A stretch of DNA of 64,000 nucleotides from Staphylococcus sp. 17KM0847. GTDB lineage: Bacteria > Bacillota > Bacilli > Staphylococcales > Staphylococcaceae. Position 1 is the stretch's first letter, and each line of letters starts with the position of its first letter. The position numbers were made by a program, and so were the translations under genes. The stretch is taken from NCBI RefSeq assembly GCF_013463155.1, contig NZ_CP040781.1:1612001-1676000 (forward strand), read 5' to 3'. The notes under the pieces are model-generated. The model made no database searches, was not told the DNA's origin, and saw only the letters and a program-made list of their open reading frames with translations. Shown piece after piece: positions 21,789 to 31,415 of this stretch.

Positions 21789-22260
21789 CTACTCTCTGCT
21801 TCGCCCACATCTCCAACCATAGACCAAACTTCGAAAAATCTATGTTCTCTACTGTACCGTTTATTTGATATTGCACATTTTCTAACTGTTGTAGTTTTAA
21901 CTTTTCATCTTCCGTACTGTATACAATGACTTTGTGATACTGCGCTTGTTTATAACCTTCTACAAGGATAATACTATTGTCCATCGTAACACACGATTCA
22001 ATCAAAGTCTCAAGTGATGTCTGATTATTACGCTGTATCATTTCAATATAATCGTGTCCTTGAACAATGCTTTGATCTGCACCTGCTTTAAAATGGCGCA
22101 TATGATCTACTGTATCGACAGGCAAAGTAATCTCTTCATCAGCATGTCCATGATGCTTGATCGTTACAACAGGGTAACCTAATGTCTTCAATTTATGTAC
22201 AGCATACGCCATTAATGTCGTTTTCCCACTATTTTTAAAGCCAACAATTTGCAGAATCAT
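21781..22260 (-). CDS. mobB: Molybdopterin-guanine dinucleotide biosynthesis adaptor MobB
   Basis: 159-residue GTP-binding protein that assists MobA. The Walker A motif GFKNSGKTTLM is at residues 7-17 and KHHGHADEE follows. The start overlaps the moeA stop by four bases (ATGA). Complete and of normal length. Confidence 0.93.
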   Translation of the reverse strand: MILQIVGFKNSGKTTLMAYAVHKLKTLGYPVVTIKHHGHADEEITLPVDTVDHMRHFKAGADQSIVQGHDYIEMIQRNNQTSLETLIESCVTMDNSIILVEGYKQAQYHKVIVYSTEDEKLKLQQLENVQYQINGTVENIDFSKFGLWLEMWAKQRVGE

Positions 22261-23516
22261 AAATATAACTCCTGCTGATACATCTCTGATGCAGTCAATA
22301 GTACATCCACTTCATGTCCAATACGATAACCTCTCGTCCCACCCGGTAACATCATCATTGCGTTACTATGAGCAATAGAAACAACAGCACCTGACTTATT
22401 AAAACCTGAGGGTCGAACAGTTGCTTCTCTCCCATTTATCATCGCTTCTGCACGTACAAATCGAGTAAATGGATTCGCTTTTGAAAAATCTTCCATCAAT
22501 GTAGCACGAACCATCGCAGGATAATACTTTCTTGCTCCCATCATGTGATAAAGTGCTGGCTTTGTAAACAGCTCAAATCCCGAATAACATGCAGATGGGT
22601 TACCAGATAAACCGAATAAATATTTATGATTTACTACGGCTACTGTTGTCACACTGCCTGGTCGCATTGCCACTTTGTTGAATAGTACCTCTGCTTCTAA
22701 TGCACGATAAATGTCTGGTAAATAATCAAAATCACCAACCGATACACCACCAGTTGTAATCACTATATCGTGTTTAGCAAGTGCAGATTGAACAACATCT
22801 AAACTATCATCATAATAATCTTTTTGAATATTATAACGTTCGCACGTAATCCCTTCTTTTTGTAACAATGCATGAATCATAGGTCCATTAGAATTACGAA
22901 TTTTCCCCGGTTCTAAATCATCAGTAACATCTAACAATTCGCTTCCAGTCGCAATAATAGCTGCAGTCGGTTTACGATAAACAGGTATTTCAGCATAGCC
23001 AAATGTTGCTAATACTGCAACGGCACCTGCATTAATACGTTGTCCACGATGTAGTACGACATCTCCAGTTTTCGTTTCTTCACCTTGCAAGGAGATATTT
23101 TCTAAATGCCCAAAAGGCTTACGCACTGTGAAACCGTTTGTTGTTTCTGTCGTTTGTTCAAGCATGACAACTGCATCGGCTCCTTCAGGAATTTGAGCTC
23201 CTGTCATAATGCGTACAGCTTGCCCTTGTTGTAAAGTTTGAGACGATACTGCCCCCGCACCAATATGATCAACTACTTCAAAAGCAATGCGATTCTCACC
23301 ACTGGCTCCCTGCGAATCTTCACTACGAATTGCGAATCCATCATAAGGGGACTTATCAAAACGCGGAATATCGTATGTTGCAACAATATCTTCAGCTAAA
23401 ATGTAACCTTCACAATTATAAATATTTTCTTGAATTGTTTCAGTACAAATAGGCACACTCACTACACGTTTGATGGCTTCTGCTACTGGAATCGGATGTC
23501 TCTTTTCTACGACCAT
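22257..23516 (-). CDS. moeA: Molybdopterin molybdenumtransferase MoeA
   Basis: 419 residues; inserts molybdate into adenylated molybdopterin. Visible are the N-terminal PRFDKSPYDGFAIRS substrate loop, RIMTGAQIPEGADAVVM, the MoaB-like domain with TTGGVSVGDFDYLPD, and GLSGNPSACYSGFELF. First gene of the minus-strand Moco operon and divergent from moaC across a 68-bp promoter region. Confidence 0.96.
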   Translation of the reverse strand: MVVEKRHPIPVAEAIKRVVSVPICTETIQENIYNCEGYILAEDIVATYDIPRFDKSPYDGFAIRSEDSQGASGENRIAFEVVDHIGAGAVSSQTLQQGQAVRIMTGAQIPEGADAVVMLEQTTETTNGFTVRKPFGHLENISLQGEETKTGDVVLHRGQRINAGAVAVLATFGYAEIPVYRKPTAAIIATGSELLDVTDDLEPGKIRNSNGPMIHALLQKEGITCERYNIQKDYYDDSLDVVQSALAKHDIVITTGGVSVGDFDYLPDIYRALEAEVLFNKVAMRPGSVTTVAVVNHKYLFGLSGNPSACYSGFELFTKPALYHMMGARKYYPAMVRATLMEDFSKANPFTRFVRAEAMINGREATVRPSGFNKSGAVVSIAHSNAMMMLPGGTRGYRIGHEVDVLLTASEMYQQELYL

Positions 23517-23584
23517 ACTTTTTCACTCCTAACAAAATTTAAAATTCATGCTATACTTACCTTGGATTTTAAAGGAGGAATAAC

Positions 23585-24064
23585 ATGTCTGAATTTACTC
23601 ACATCAATGAACAAGGGCGCGCTAAAATGGTTGACGTTTCTGAAAAATCAATCACTAAAAGAACGGCAATTGCACATTCAAGTATTATTGTAAATGATAC
23701 TATCTATCAACAAATCACTAACAATACAAATAAAAAGGGCAATGTTCTTAACACTGCACAAATTGCAGGTATTATGGCCGCTAAAAATACAGCGTCACTC
23801 ATTCCAATGTGTCACCCATTGCCCATATCTGGTGTTGATGTTTCTTTTGATTGGTCATCTACTGACACACAACATACACTTCATATTGAAACAACAGTCT
23901 CTACAACTGGACGTACTGGTGTAGAGATGGAAGCACTCACTGCTGCATCTGCAACAGCACTTACCGTATATGATATGTGTAAAGCCGTTGACAAAGGGAT
24001 GATTATCGGACAAACATATCTTGTTAAAAAGACAGGCGGCAAATCTGACTATGCACGTCAGTAA
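23585..24064 (+). CDS. moaC: Cyclic pyranopterin monophosphate synthase MoaC
   Basis: 159 residues; converts the MoaA product to cyclic pyranopterin monophosphate (precursor Z). Begins [30 protein letters not shown], and carries the active-site stretches [11 protein letters not shown] and [37 protein letters not shown] lies seven bases upstream. Transcribed alone on the plus strand between moeA and the moaB-moeB pair. Confidence 0.97.
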   Translation: MSEFTHINEQGRAKMVDVSEKSITKRTAIAHSSIIVNDTIYQQITNNTNKKGNVLNTAQIAGIMAAKNTASLIPMCHPLPISGVDVSFDWSSTDTQHTLHIETTVSTTGRTGVEMEALTAASATALTVYDMCKAVDKGMIIGQTYLVKKTGGKSDYARQ

Positions 24065-24211
24065 ATATACTCTTGATGCACATTATAAATGACTCACTCT
24101 CTTGGCAAGGCTGACTTGGGTTGATTCAAGCTTATAAAAGTAGGTTTCATTCTTGTCAGCTACTGCCTCATCCTCTTAACTAAAATTCATCTCCCTATCA
24201 CACGCAGTATA

Positions 24212-24712
24212 CTACTTTGTCAATTCATGTATGAGATGATTCAACTCAGGGAGTATGAGCTTATTCAGCCCTAACTTCACAGCTCCTGTTGATCCCGGTA
24301 AGCAAAAAATCAATTTGTCATCAACCGTACCACCTATTGCTCGAGATAGTAGTGCTCGTGTTCCAACATCTTCTGTATAACTTAAATAGCGAAAAAGTTC
24401 TCCAAAACCTTCTATTTGTTTGGTTAGCAAAGGAGTTACTGCTTCTATTGTAACATCTCTTTGAGCAATACCTGTGCCACCCGTTGTAATGATGACATCT
24501 ATATCATCAGCCAACCAATCTTGAATTTGCCTCTGAATTTGTACTTTATCATCTTTCACAATACAGTAATGTGCAGGTTGTATTTCCGTGTTAATTGTTT
24601 CTAATAGTGTTTTAACCAATTGTCCACCTTTATCTGTTTCAACTGTACGTGTGTCTGAGACAGTTAATACTGCACAGCGTATCTGTCTATCTAACTTTAC
24701 ATTTACATGCAT
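24212..24712 (-). CDS. moaB: Molybdopterin adenylyltransferase MoaB
   Basis: 166 residues of the MoaB/Mog family, which adenylates molybdopterin before metal insertion. The signature [21 protein letters not shown] is at about 80-100 and [20 protein letters not shown] near the end. The ATG at 24712 follows AAGGAAGGTG. A longer frame from 24739 would overlap moeB. Cotranscribed after moeB. Confidence 0.94.
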   Translation of the reverse strand: MHVNVKLDRQIRCAVLTVSDTRTVETDKGGQLVKTLLETINTEIQPAHYCIVKDDKVQIQRQIQDWLADDIDVIITTGGTGIAQRDVTIEAVTPLLTKQIEGFGELFRYLSYTEDVGTRALLSRAIGGTVDDKLIFCLPGSTGAVKLGLNKLILPELNHLIHELTK

Positions 24713-24731
24713 TTTTACACCTTCCTTTAAC

Positions 24732-25739
24732 TTATCCAAATAACTTACGGATTAACGTTTGTGCTTGTGCCGGTTCACGCATACCGTGTATAAGTAACCG
24801 TCCATTTTGAAAAGCGACAATACGGTATGTATCAAACATAAATTGAATCAGATAACCATTTGTATGGTAACGTATATGACGTGCTTCTAAATAATCAATC
24901 ATCTGTTTATACGATAAACTCGGGTGTTGGTATTGTACTGTATCACGACCACATAATACCGCATAATCTACATGCTGCTCTCGTTTCATATAAAGATATG
25001 TAGGGGATTCGCCACACGTTGTACACGTCTTTCTTTGCAAACGACTAAAGCCATAAGATTGGTGTAATCCCTCCCATATATCACCATAAGTTAACCTTGC
25101 AGTAATAGGTGTTTCTGTTAAGATTTTTAAGGCATCTCGCAACTGTAAACTGGTCGCCATTGTGACAGCAGGCTGTATTACGCCTACTGTATCACACGTT
25201 AAATTCATTGCAGGCATTTGAGGGATTAGACATTGAAAGCATGGTGTTTGTCCTGGAATAAATGGTGCTTCAACATATGTACTCTGTACAACACCACCAT
25301 AAATCCATGGCTTCCCCAAATCGTACGCAGCATCATTGATGAGCATACGTGTGTCAAAATTATCCGTTGCATCCATAACCAAATCCACTTGACCGACTAT
25401 TCGACTTAAAAAAGAAGCATCTACATGTTCTATAAAAGCTTCGATCTCAATATCTTGACGAATTGCTTGTAACGCGCGTTGTGCAGCAATAACTTTGGGA
25501 ACTTGCTCACGTGCATCTTTTTCTGTAAACAGCGTTTGACGTTGCAAGTTTGAATATTCAATATAATCTCGATCAACAATATATAGCTTACCAATTCCTG
25601 CACGTACTAAGCCTTCTGCAAGGTGTGTTCCCAATGCACCCATACCGACAATCAATACAGATTTCTTATTAATTTTATCTTGCCCTTCTTGACCAATCGC
25701 GTCAAAAAGAATTTGTCTTGAATAACGATTTTGTGTCAT
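24732..25739 (-). CDS. moeB: MoeB/ThiF-family adenylyltransferase
   Basis: 335 residues; activates the MoaD C-terminus by adenylation (E1-like). Motifs: the nucleotide-binding [19 protein letters not shown], the RQ pair in [10 protein letters not shown], metal Asp in [11 protein letters not shown], conserved Cys in NLTCDTVGV, and two CxxC zinc pairs (CFQC, CTTC). An extra C-terminal part of about 80 residues is not a clear rhodanese. The start ATG follows AAAGGCG. In an operon with moaB. Possibly also serves ThiS. Confidence 0.9.
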   Translation of the reverse strand: MTQNRYSRQILFDAIGQEGQDKINKKSVLIVGMGALGTHLAEGLVRAGIGKLYIVDRDYIEYSNLQRQTLFTEKDAREQVPKVIAAQRALQAIRQDIEIEAFIEHVDASFLSRIVGQVDLVMDATDNFDTRMLINDAAYDLGKPWIYGGVVQSTYVEAPFIPGQTPCFQCLIPQMPAMNLTCDTVGVIQPAVTMATSLQLRDALKILTETPITARLTYGDIWEGLHQSYGFSRLQRKTCTTCGESPTYLYMKREQHVDYAVLCGRDTVQYQHPSLSYKQMIDYLEARHIRYHTNGYLIQFMFDTYRIVAFQNGRLLIHGMREPAQAQTLIRKLFG

Positions 25740-25928
25740 CTGTATTCGCCTTTCTTCAAATTGTAATCTCCATCTATTATAAGATGTTGAATATTTCGTC
25801 TCAATCAATTAAAACGCATCGTGAGTACATTCACAATTAGGTGTTTCAATACTTTTGTTTCGGTGTTTTCCCTATAAGCATATGTTATCAATCAACCCAA
25901 TATTTATCGTTTTGAATTGATAATTAAA

Positions 25929-25970
25929 AAGTCCCCTCAAAGCAGGTCAACTACTTTCTTTGGGGAACTT
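25929..25970 (-). terminator. Terminator of the modABC operon
   Basis: AAGTCCCC-CAAAG pairs with CTTTG-GGGAACTT directly after the modC stop codon on the minus strand. Confidence 0.75.
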
Positions 25971-25974
25971 ATAC

Positions 25975-26580
25975 TCATGTTATCTTTATCGTCTCATGTG
26001 CAAGCTGTGTTGCTTCTTGCTGTGAATGCGTTACAAAAATGATAGGAATATGCCACATTTCAAATATGTGTTGAACAAGCGCAATACTTTCTTTTTTGGA
26101 TATATCATCCAGGCTTGAAAATGGCTCATCTAACAATAAAAGGTCCGGCTTCGTACTCAAAGCTCTAGCCAGTGCAACACGTTGCTTTTCACCACCTGAA
26201 CATCGCATAGGATATACATCCATAAGATGCTGAATATTAAGTGCATCAATCAATTGATCAATGTGTTCATTCAACGATGTCATAAAGGTAATATTTTGTG
26301 CAACTGTCATATGTGGAAAGAGTTGATAATCTTGAAAAAGATAGCCTATTCTACGCGTACGAATAGATACATATTTCCCTCTATCTGTATCTGTTAGAAC
26401 ACGACCAGCCACTTTGACATATCCTCTATCAGGCATAGTAATCCCTGCAATCATATTGAGACATGTTGTTTTACCAATTCCTGATACACCTTGAACCGCA
26501 TAAATTTTGGGACATTCTGATTGTATTTGAACTCTAATCATTTTACCATTGATGTTTTTCTGCAAGTCAATATCAAGCAC
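25975..26580 (-). CDS. modC: Molybdate ABC transporter ATPase ModC
   Basis: 201 residues; powers molybdate import. Walker A GVSGIGKTT (32-40), signature CSGGEKQRVALARAL, Walker B LLLLDEPFSSLDD and the H-loop TH are all present. It is short: the C-terminal MOP molybdate-binding domain of E. coli ModC is absent, so no regulation through that domain is expected. It follows modB with no gap. Confidence 0.92.
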   Translation of the reverse strand: MLDIDLQKNINGKMIRVQIQSECPKIYAVQGVSGIGKTTCLNMIAGITMPDRGYVKVAGRVLTDTDRGKYVSIRTRRIGYLFQDYQLFPHMTVAQNITFMTSLNEHIDQLIDALNIQHLMDVYPMRCSGGEKQRVALARALSTKPDLLLLDEPFSSLDDISKKESIALVQHIFEMWHIPIIFVTHSQQEATQLAHETIKIT

Positions 26581-27252
26581 CTATTTCACCTCACGATAGC
26601 GCTCTTTATTTAGCATATTCATCGTACCGATAACAGATAATGCAAATGCAACAAGTACGAGTACCCAGAGCCATGCTTGTTGTTCTCGTCCTTGCTGAAC
26701 AAGGAAATAGATCTCTAGTGGCAAGGTATTCGTTTTGCCCGGGATATAACCTGCAATCATCAGCGTTGCACCAAATTCACCGATAGCACGTGCAAATGCC
26801 ATCATCGCACCTGAAATCAATGCACGTTTAGACAATGGCAATATAAGCCGATAAAAAATCTTTCTTTCTGAAGCCCCCATTGTCCGCGCAGTATAGAGCA
26901 TCTTTTCATCGATATTACGAAAACCCTGAATCGTATGTTGATACATTAAAGGAAAACTAACAATAACCGATGCAATGATAGCCCCCGTTAATGTGAAGAC
27001 AACTTTAACCCCTAATGTATCTGTTAAAAAGTGACCTAATGGACCATTTACGGAAAAAATCATGAGTAATAAAAAACCCATCACTGTGGGTGGTAAAACA
27101 ATAGGTAAAACGATCAGACTTTCTAAAAATTTTATCCATTTACCTTGTCTATGGTACAGTACTTTTGCTAATAATATAGCTAATAGCACGACAACAGCTG
27201 TACTGATTAATGCAACACGTAAAGAAATCCAAAAAGGAGTAAGGTCTGGCAT
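26581..27252 (-). CDS. modB: Molybdate ABC transporter permease ModB
   Basis: 223 residues with five or six membrane helices. The cytoplasmic EAA loop that docks ModC is TARTMGASERKIFYRLILPLSKRALISGAMMAFARAIGEFGATLM. The start ATG at 27252 follows AGGTGA, and modA ends 14 bases upstream. Also resembles sulfate/tungstate permeases, but the Moco context decides. Confidence 0.92.
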   Translation of the reverse strand: MPDLTPFWISLRVALISTAVVVLLAILLAKVLYHRQGKWIKFLESLIVLPIVLPPTVMGFLLLMIFSVNGPLGHFLTDTLGVKVVFTLTGAIIASVIVSFPLMYQHTIQGFRNIDEKMLYTARTMGASERKIFYRLILPLSKRALISGAMMAFARAIGEFGATLMIAGYIPGKTNTLPLEIYFLVQQGREQQAWLWVLVLVAFALSVIGTMNMLNKERYREVK

Positions 27253-27266
27253 AACTCTATCACCTA

Positions 27267-28025
27267 TCATTCAAAATGATATTGCTTTAAAATTTTTTGA
27301 GCTTTATCTGACTTCATAAAGGTTTGCCAATCTTGAGCGACTTGTTTATCTTCTACAATACCCATACGATAAACGATCGGACTGTCCAATGGAGCATCTG
27401 CTAATTTAACGACACCTTTATGTTTTTGCTTTCCAACATATAAATCTGTATTGTAAACAAAACCTAATTGAGCATTACCTTTATTCACATAATTCAATAC
27501 TTCTCGCACATCTTTAGCATAAACGATATTCGGTTCGACTGTTTGCCATATGCCTTGAGATTCCAAGTATGTTTTCGCATATTTACCTGCTGGAACAGAG
27601 TCAATCTCACCTAATGCTATCTTATCACCTTTTTGCAATTTTTGAATATGAGTGATTTCACTATCTTTTTGTTTAATGAGTACCAATTTATTTTGTGCAT
27701 AATCATACGTATCGATCACTTTATTGCTTTTTTTCAATTGATCTATATCTTTTGTATTCGCCGACATAAAAACATCTACAGGTGCACCTTGCTCGATTTG
27801 TTGTCTTAATGCACCAGACCCACCATAGTTGAACTTGACATCTACATTAGGATGTTGTGCTTTAAATGCCTTTTCCAATGATTTTGTAACATCTGTTAAA
27901 CTTGCAGCTGCTGAAACAGTTAATGTCTGTTGCGTCTCATTTTTACTATTAGAATCTGTTTGACTACACGCACTTAAAGTCATAACAATCAATAATAGTA
28001 ACAGCCATCGACCATACTTTTTCAT
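27267..28025 (-). CDS. modA: Molybdate-binding lipoprotein ModA
   Basis: 252 residues. Signal peptide MKKYGRWLLLLLIVMTLSAC with the lipobox LSAC, so it is lipid-anchored on the outer face of the membrane. The mature part has the type II periplasmic-binding pattern: TVSAAASLTDVTKSLEKAF, NYGGSGALRQQIEQGAPVDVFMSA. First gene of modABC. The ribosome site (AAGGAG) is a little far from the ATG. Confidence 0.94.
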   Translation of the reverse strand: MKKYGRWLLLLLIVMTLSACSQTDSNSKNETQQTLTVSAAASLTDVTKSLEKAFKAQHPNVDVKFNYGGSGALRQQIEQGAPVDVFMSANTKDIDQLKKSNKVIDTYDYAQNKLVLIKQKDSEITHIQKLQKGDKIALGEIDSVPAGKYAKTYLESQGIWQTVEPNIVYAKDVREVLNYVNKGNAQLGFVYNTDLYVGKQKHKGVVKLADAPLDSPIVYRMGIVEDKQVAQDWQTFMKSDKAQKILKQYHFE

Positions 28026-28303
28026 CTCGAACGCACGCTCCTTACAGTATTTGTATAATTGCATTACTACTATTTTAGCAAATTTTTAGTATATCTGATA
28101 TAAAACTTACTAAAGATGTTAAACTGTAAGCCGTACGGATTGATAAAGCACAACACTAAATTATGAGCACATTACCTGAAATATACTTCCCAATGATGCC
28201 ATGTAATTTAAAGGGTTTCATATTTGATATAAAAGACGTACACTATTAATCATAGAGTTGATTTACATTTATGAATGGCAATAGCTATAAAGGGGTGGTG
28301 TGA

Positions 28304-29122
28304 ATGAATCATGACATTCGATGTAATCAAAAAATTATTCGTTATGAAAATGGTAAATTAACAGAAACAGAAGATGACTTTGTCACAGAACTCCCAATCA
28401 CTGTTATGGTGAATAAGACAGAATTTGCAACAGTGGTATGTAGTCCAAACCATCTTGAAGAACTCATACTCGGATTTCTCGCATCAGAAGGTGTGATTTT
28501 AAAACGTACAGATTTATTACAACTTGATATTGACGAACATAGAGGTTATGCTCATGCTAAAGTTACAACTGATATTCATCAAGCAAACTACCTCTCAACT
28601 AAACGTCTGGTCGCTTCATGTTGTGGTAAAAGTCGAGAGTTTTACTTTCAAAATGACGCAGCTATTGCGAAAAAATCTATGTCTACCATCAAACTTCAAC
28701 CACAACAAATTTTACATATGATGTCACAACTACAAGCACATAGTCAAACCTTTATTGCGACAGGCGGTTTACATAATGCTGCAATTAGCGATGGTTCTAA
28801 CCTTTACATTCACCGACAAGATATTGGACGACATAATGCTTTAGATAAGTTATATGGCTATTGCATTCAACACCATATTTCTGTACGTGACAAAATCTTA
28901 ATTTTTAGTGGTCGTATCTCATCTGAGATTTTAATCAAAGCTGCTAAAATCGGTGTAGGTGTAATCATTTCAAAGTCCGCATCGACTACACTCGCTGTAC
29001 AACTAGCGACTGATTTGAACATCACAGCCATTGGTTTTGTACGCGATGAACATTTTAATATATATAGTCACCCTGAGCGCATCGTTAATCCAAACTGTAT
29101 ATCTCATCAAATAACAACTTAG
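28304..29122 (+). CDS. fdhD: FdhD: sulfurtransferase required for formate dehydrogenase
   Basis: 272 residues; passes sulfur from a cysteine desulfurase to the bis-MGD cofactor of formate dehydrogenase. The active-site Cys pair is in ASCCGKSREF (about 105-114). GGLHNAA, DIGRHNALDK and GVGVIISKSA are family blocks. AGGGGTGG ribosome site. Divergent from modABC; its enzyme is at 51284-54220. The ISL3 remnant begins 17 bases after its stop. Confidence 0.95.
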   Translation: MNHDIRCNQKIIRYENGKLTETEDDFVTELPITVMVNKTEFATVVCSPNHLEELILGFLASEGVILKRTDLLQLDIDEHRGYAHAKVTTDIHQANYLSTKRLVASCCGKSREFYFQNDAAIAKKSMSTIKLQPQQILHMMSQLQAHSQTFIATGGLHNAAISDGSNLYIHRQDIGRHNALDKLYGYCIQHHISVRDKILIFSGRISSEILIKAAKIGVGVIISKSASTTLAVQLATDLNITAIGFVRDEHFNIYSHPERIVNPNCISHQITT

Positions 29123-29138
29123 GTGCTTCATCTTTTTT

Positions 29139-29818
29139 GGTATACAAAAAGCGCATATGTCTCTATAATTTTAAGTGCCTTAAACCCAAATTAAAGGAGA
29201 CATGATGCGCCTATGTGTAATGATATATTAAAACGACTTAAAATAAAAGACAAAAATATACAGGTGGTAGATATTCAAGACGATGTTGAAGTACGGGGGG
29301 CAGCTTTCCACAGTCATTTATGGCACACTTTCATATACACCCCAGTGTTGTGAAAAATGTGGGCATAAGAATGAGGGACACATTCATAAACATGGTAAGT
29401 GTATATCTCGTTTAACGTTGTTAAAGTCTCAAGAATCCTATGTTTACTTTAATCTAGCGAAGCAACGTTATAAGTGTCAGTACTGTCAAAGCACCTTTAC
29501 AGCTTCTACAAATATTGTGAAAGAGAACTGTTTTATTACAAATCGTGTGAAGCTGGCCATTCAAAACAAGCTGACACAAGTGCGTTCTGAAGTTGATATT
29601 GCGAAGGATTGTTGTGTGTCCGAGTACTGTGAAACTATGTATTCACCAAACAGCACAATCATTGATGGTTCAACCATCATCTCACTTACCTATCATTCAA
29701 TCAACAATTAACAACCCACAATTCAATAATGGGACAGACTGAAGAGATCAACAATAAAATTAAGTTAATTAAACGTGTCTCGTATGGCTATCGAAATTTT
29801 GATAACTTCAAAGCATGA
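29139..29818 (+). mobile_element. ISL3-family insertion sequence remnant, copy 1
   Basis: Begins with the terminal sequence GGTATACAAAAAGCGCATAT (29139-29158) and holds a broken transposase. The first ~200 bases match the second copy at 32700-32916 in inverted orientation with about nine in ten bases equal. The middle of the transposase is missing, and no matching right terminal repeat was found. It inserted just after fdhD, next to a T-run. Confidence 0.85.
29213..29818 (+). pseudogene. ISL3-family transposase, frameshifted and internally deleted
   Basis: Starts MCNDILKRLKIKDKNIQVVDIQDDVEVRG, then shifts frame at a run of six G (copy 2 has five). The next frame continues LSTVIYGTLSYTPQCCEKCGHKNEGH with the zinc-finger Cys pairs (CxxC, CQYC) and the start of the helix-turn-helix. 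Most of the DDE core is missing. The C-terminal piece INNKIKLIKRVSYGYRNFDNFKA remains at 29750-29818. Not functional. Confidence 0.85.
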
Positions 29819-29938
29819 ATACTGTTGATTTTCAAGCTGTATCAATGCCCTGTCAAGGATAGGCTCACACGTTATGTTGCTAAAACGTTACGTAGTAATA
29901 GCTAGAACCCTCTATTGTGTTGTCGTATGTATTTAGTA

Positions 29939-30187
29939 TCATGAAAGCATCGTTTCTATTGCGAGACGCCTTGCAGAATGAGCCGAAATGAGAAATCCAG
30001 AAACAATGAAAATAACCATTATTTTTGTGTACTTACTCATTGAAACTTCAGCTACTTTTCTTTCCATGACTTTTAAATCTCCTTTCACTAATTCATCTAA
30101 TGAACTATCAAAAAGTTCACATAATATAAGCAAGCTTTGTATATCTGGATAGCTTTTACCAGTTTCCCAATTAGAAGTTGTTTGCAA
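29939..30187 (-). pseudogene. XRE-family regulator remnant (N-terminus lost)
   Basis: The frame reads QTTSNWETGKSYPDIQSLLILCELFDSSLDELVKGDLKVMERKVAEVSMSKYTKIMVIFIVSGFLIS. This is the second half of a Cro/C1-type helix-turn-helix followed by a linker and a membrane segment, a common staphylococcal layout. The first helices are missing: sequence homology stops where the recombinase remnant begins at about 30188. Probably non-functional. Confidence 0.7.
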
Positions 30188-30188
30188 T

Positions 30189-30378
30189 GAACGTACAAAA
30201 AAGGCTTAGCATCTGCCAGATCAAAAGAAAGAAAAGGTGGTCGACCTCCTTTACCAGATTATAAAAAACGAGAAATTAAATTTTTATACAATAAACAAAA
30301 ATTGACTGACAAAGAAATCGCTAAAAAACTGGAGTAAGTCGCTCAACTATATATCGAATTATTAAAGAAAAATACTAA
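30189..30378 (+). pseudogene. Serine recombinase (resolvase/invertase) C-terminal remnant
   Basis: The plus strand reads KKGLASARSKERKGGRPPLPDYKKREIKFLYNKQKLTDKEIAKKL, then after a one-base loss GVSRSTIYRIIKEKY and a stop at 30378. This is the C-terminal helix-turn-helix DNA-binding domain of the plasmid/transposon resolvase family. The catalytic domain is absent and the frame is broken, so it is a relic of a transposon or plasmid. Confidence 0.75.
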
Positions 30379-30485
30379 AAAATCATTCCACAATACCTTG
30401 TAGTTTGATAATCATTGGCGTTGCTAGCCAATTAAAATAAAAATGAGGTGTTTATTAAAGTTTCATTAATCATAATACCTAAATA

Positions 30486-31349
30486 TCAATAACTATTATC
30501 TAATATTTCTTTTCTAACATAATCTGTAAAACTAAATACATATGCCAATTCATTTTTAGCTCGTACTGTAGCATTGGCGTTTGTATTGTTCATGCCCCCA
30601 GAATTAATTCCTACAACTTCATTATTAACATTCAATATAGGAGACCCAGAATTTCCCCTTCGTATAATCATTTTTGAATAAAATTGAGGATCGTCACTAT
30701 TAACTTTCAATAAATAAAAACCTTCAGATTTATACATTTTATATCTAGGATCATTGATAAAGTCACTATCTAAATATTCTTTAGAAGGATAACCATATGT
30801 AGTAATCTTATCTCCTAACTTCATATCTTTTATATTTTTTTCGTTAGCTATTTTTAAAGGTGTGACTTTATTAGTTAATTTTTCATTAGTGTGAACAACA
30901 GCAACATCTACCCCTCTTATCATTTTTATATCTTTAATAGTGAAAGAATAAGGGATATTGTTAGCATCTCTGGAAGGCATAAATTTTAAATTTGATGGGC
31001 TTTCTGGTTCATAAATTGCCTTATTGACAATACCGAATCTTTTTTCTACAACATGATTATTGGTTAGAATTGTATAATCATCTATAACAAAAGCAGTTCC
31101 ATAAACTTTATTTTTTGTATTAGATAATATTCCAACACCAGAAATATTAGTATTAATTTTATCTAATCTAGTAAAACTCAATTCATTATTATTTATTTGT
31201 TGGACCAATTCTTGAGCTTCCATAATACCAGCATTTCTTTCATTAACTGTTCTATTTAAATAAGATTCTGCATTTAAAGTAATAGAAAATATTAAAGAAA
31301 TAATAAAAACAAACAAGAAAACAGAAAAGAATTTCGTAAATTTAATCAT
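30486..31349 (-). CDS. Secreted trypsin-like serine protease, exfoliative toxin / V8 type
   Basis: 287 residues of peptidase family S1B. A signal peptide (1-27, cleavage about LNA-ES) is followed by a charged N-terminal extension as in exfoliative toxins. The triad reads H99 (LTNNHVV), D148 (RGVDVAVVH) and S234 (RRGNSGSPILN). F-PSRDANNIPYSFTIKDIKMI and LKIANEKNIKDMKLGDKITTYGYPS resemble the ETA/ETB pattern, while GNSGSP(I/V)xN resembles V8 glutamyl endopeptidase. Intact and secreted, but with unknown target. The ATG at 31349 follows GGAGTGA; the longer frame is not supported. AT-rich; lies inside the IS-bounded patch. Confidence 0.85.
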   Translation of the reverse strand: MIKFTKFFSVFLFVFIISLIFSITLNAESYLNRTVNERNAGIMEAQELVQQINNNELSFTRLDKINTNISGVGILSNTKNKVYGTAFVIDDYTILTNNHVVEKRFGIVNKAIYEPESPSNLKFMPSRDANNIPYSFTIKDIKMIRGVDVAVVHTNEKLTNKVTPLKIANEKNIKDMKLGDKITTYGYPSKEYLDSDFINDPRYKMYKSEGFYLLKVNSDDPQFYSKMIIRRGNSGSPILNVNNEVVGINSGGMNNTNANATVRAKNELAYVFSFTDYVRKEILDNSY

Positions 31350-31415
31350 CAGTTTCACTCCTTTAATTTTTATTATATAATAACTTTGAACACTAAAAAA
31401 GCCAGGTGAAAACAA

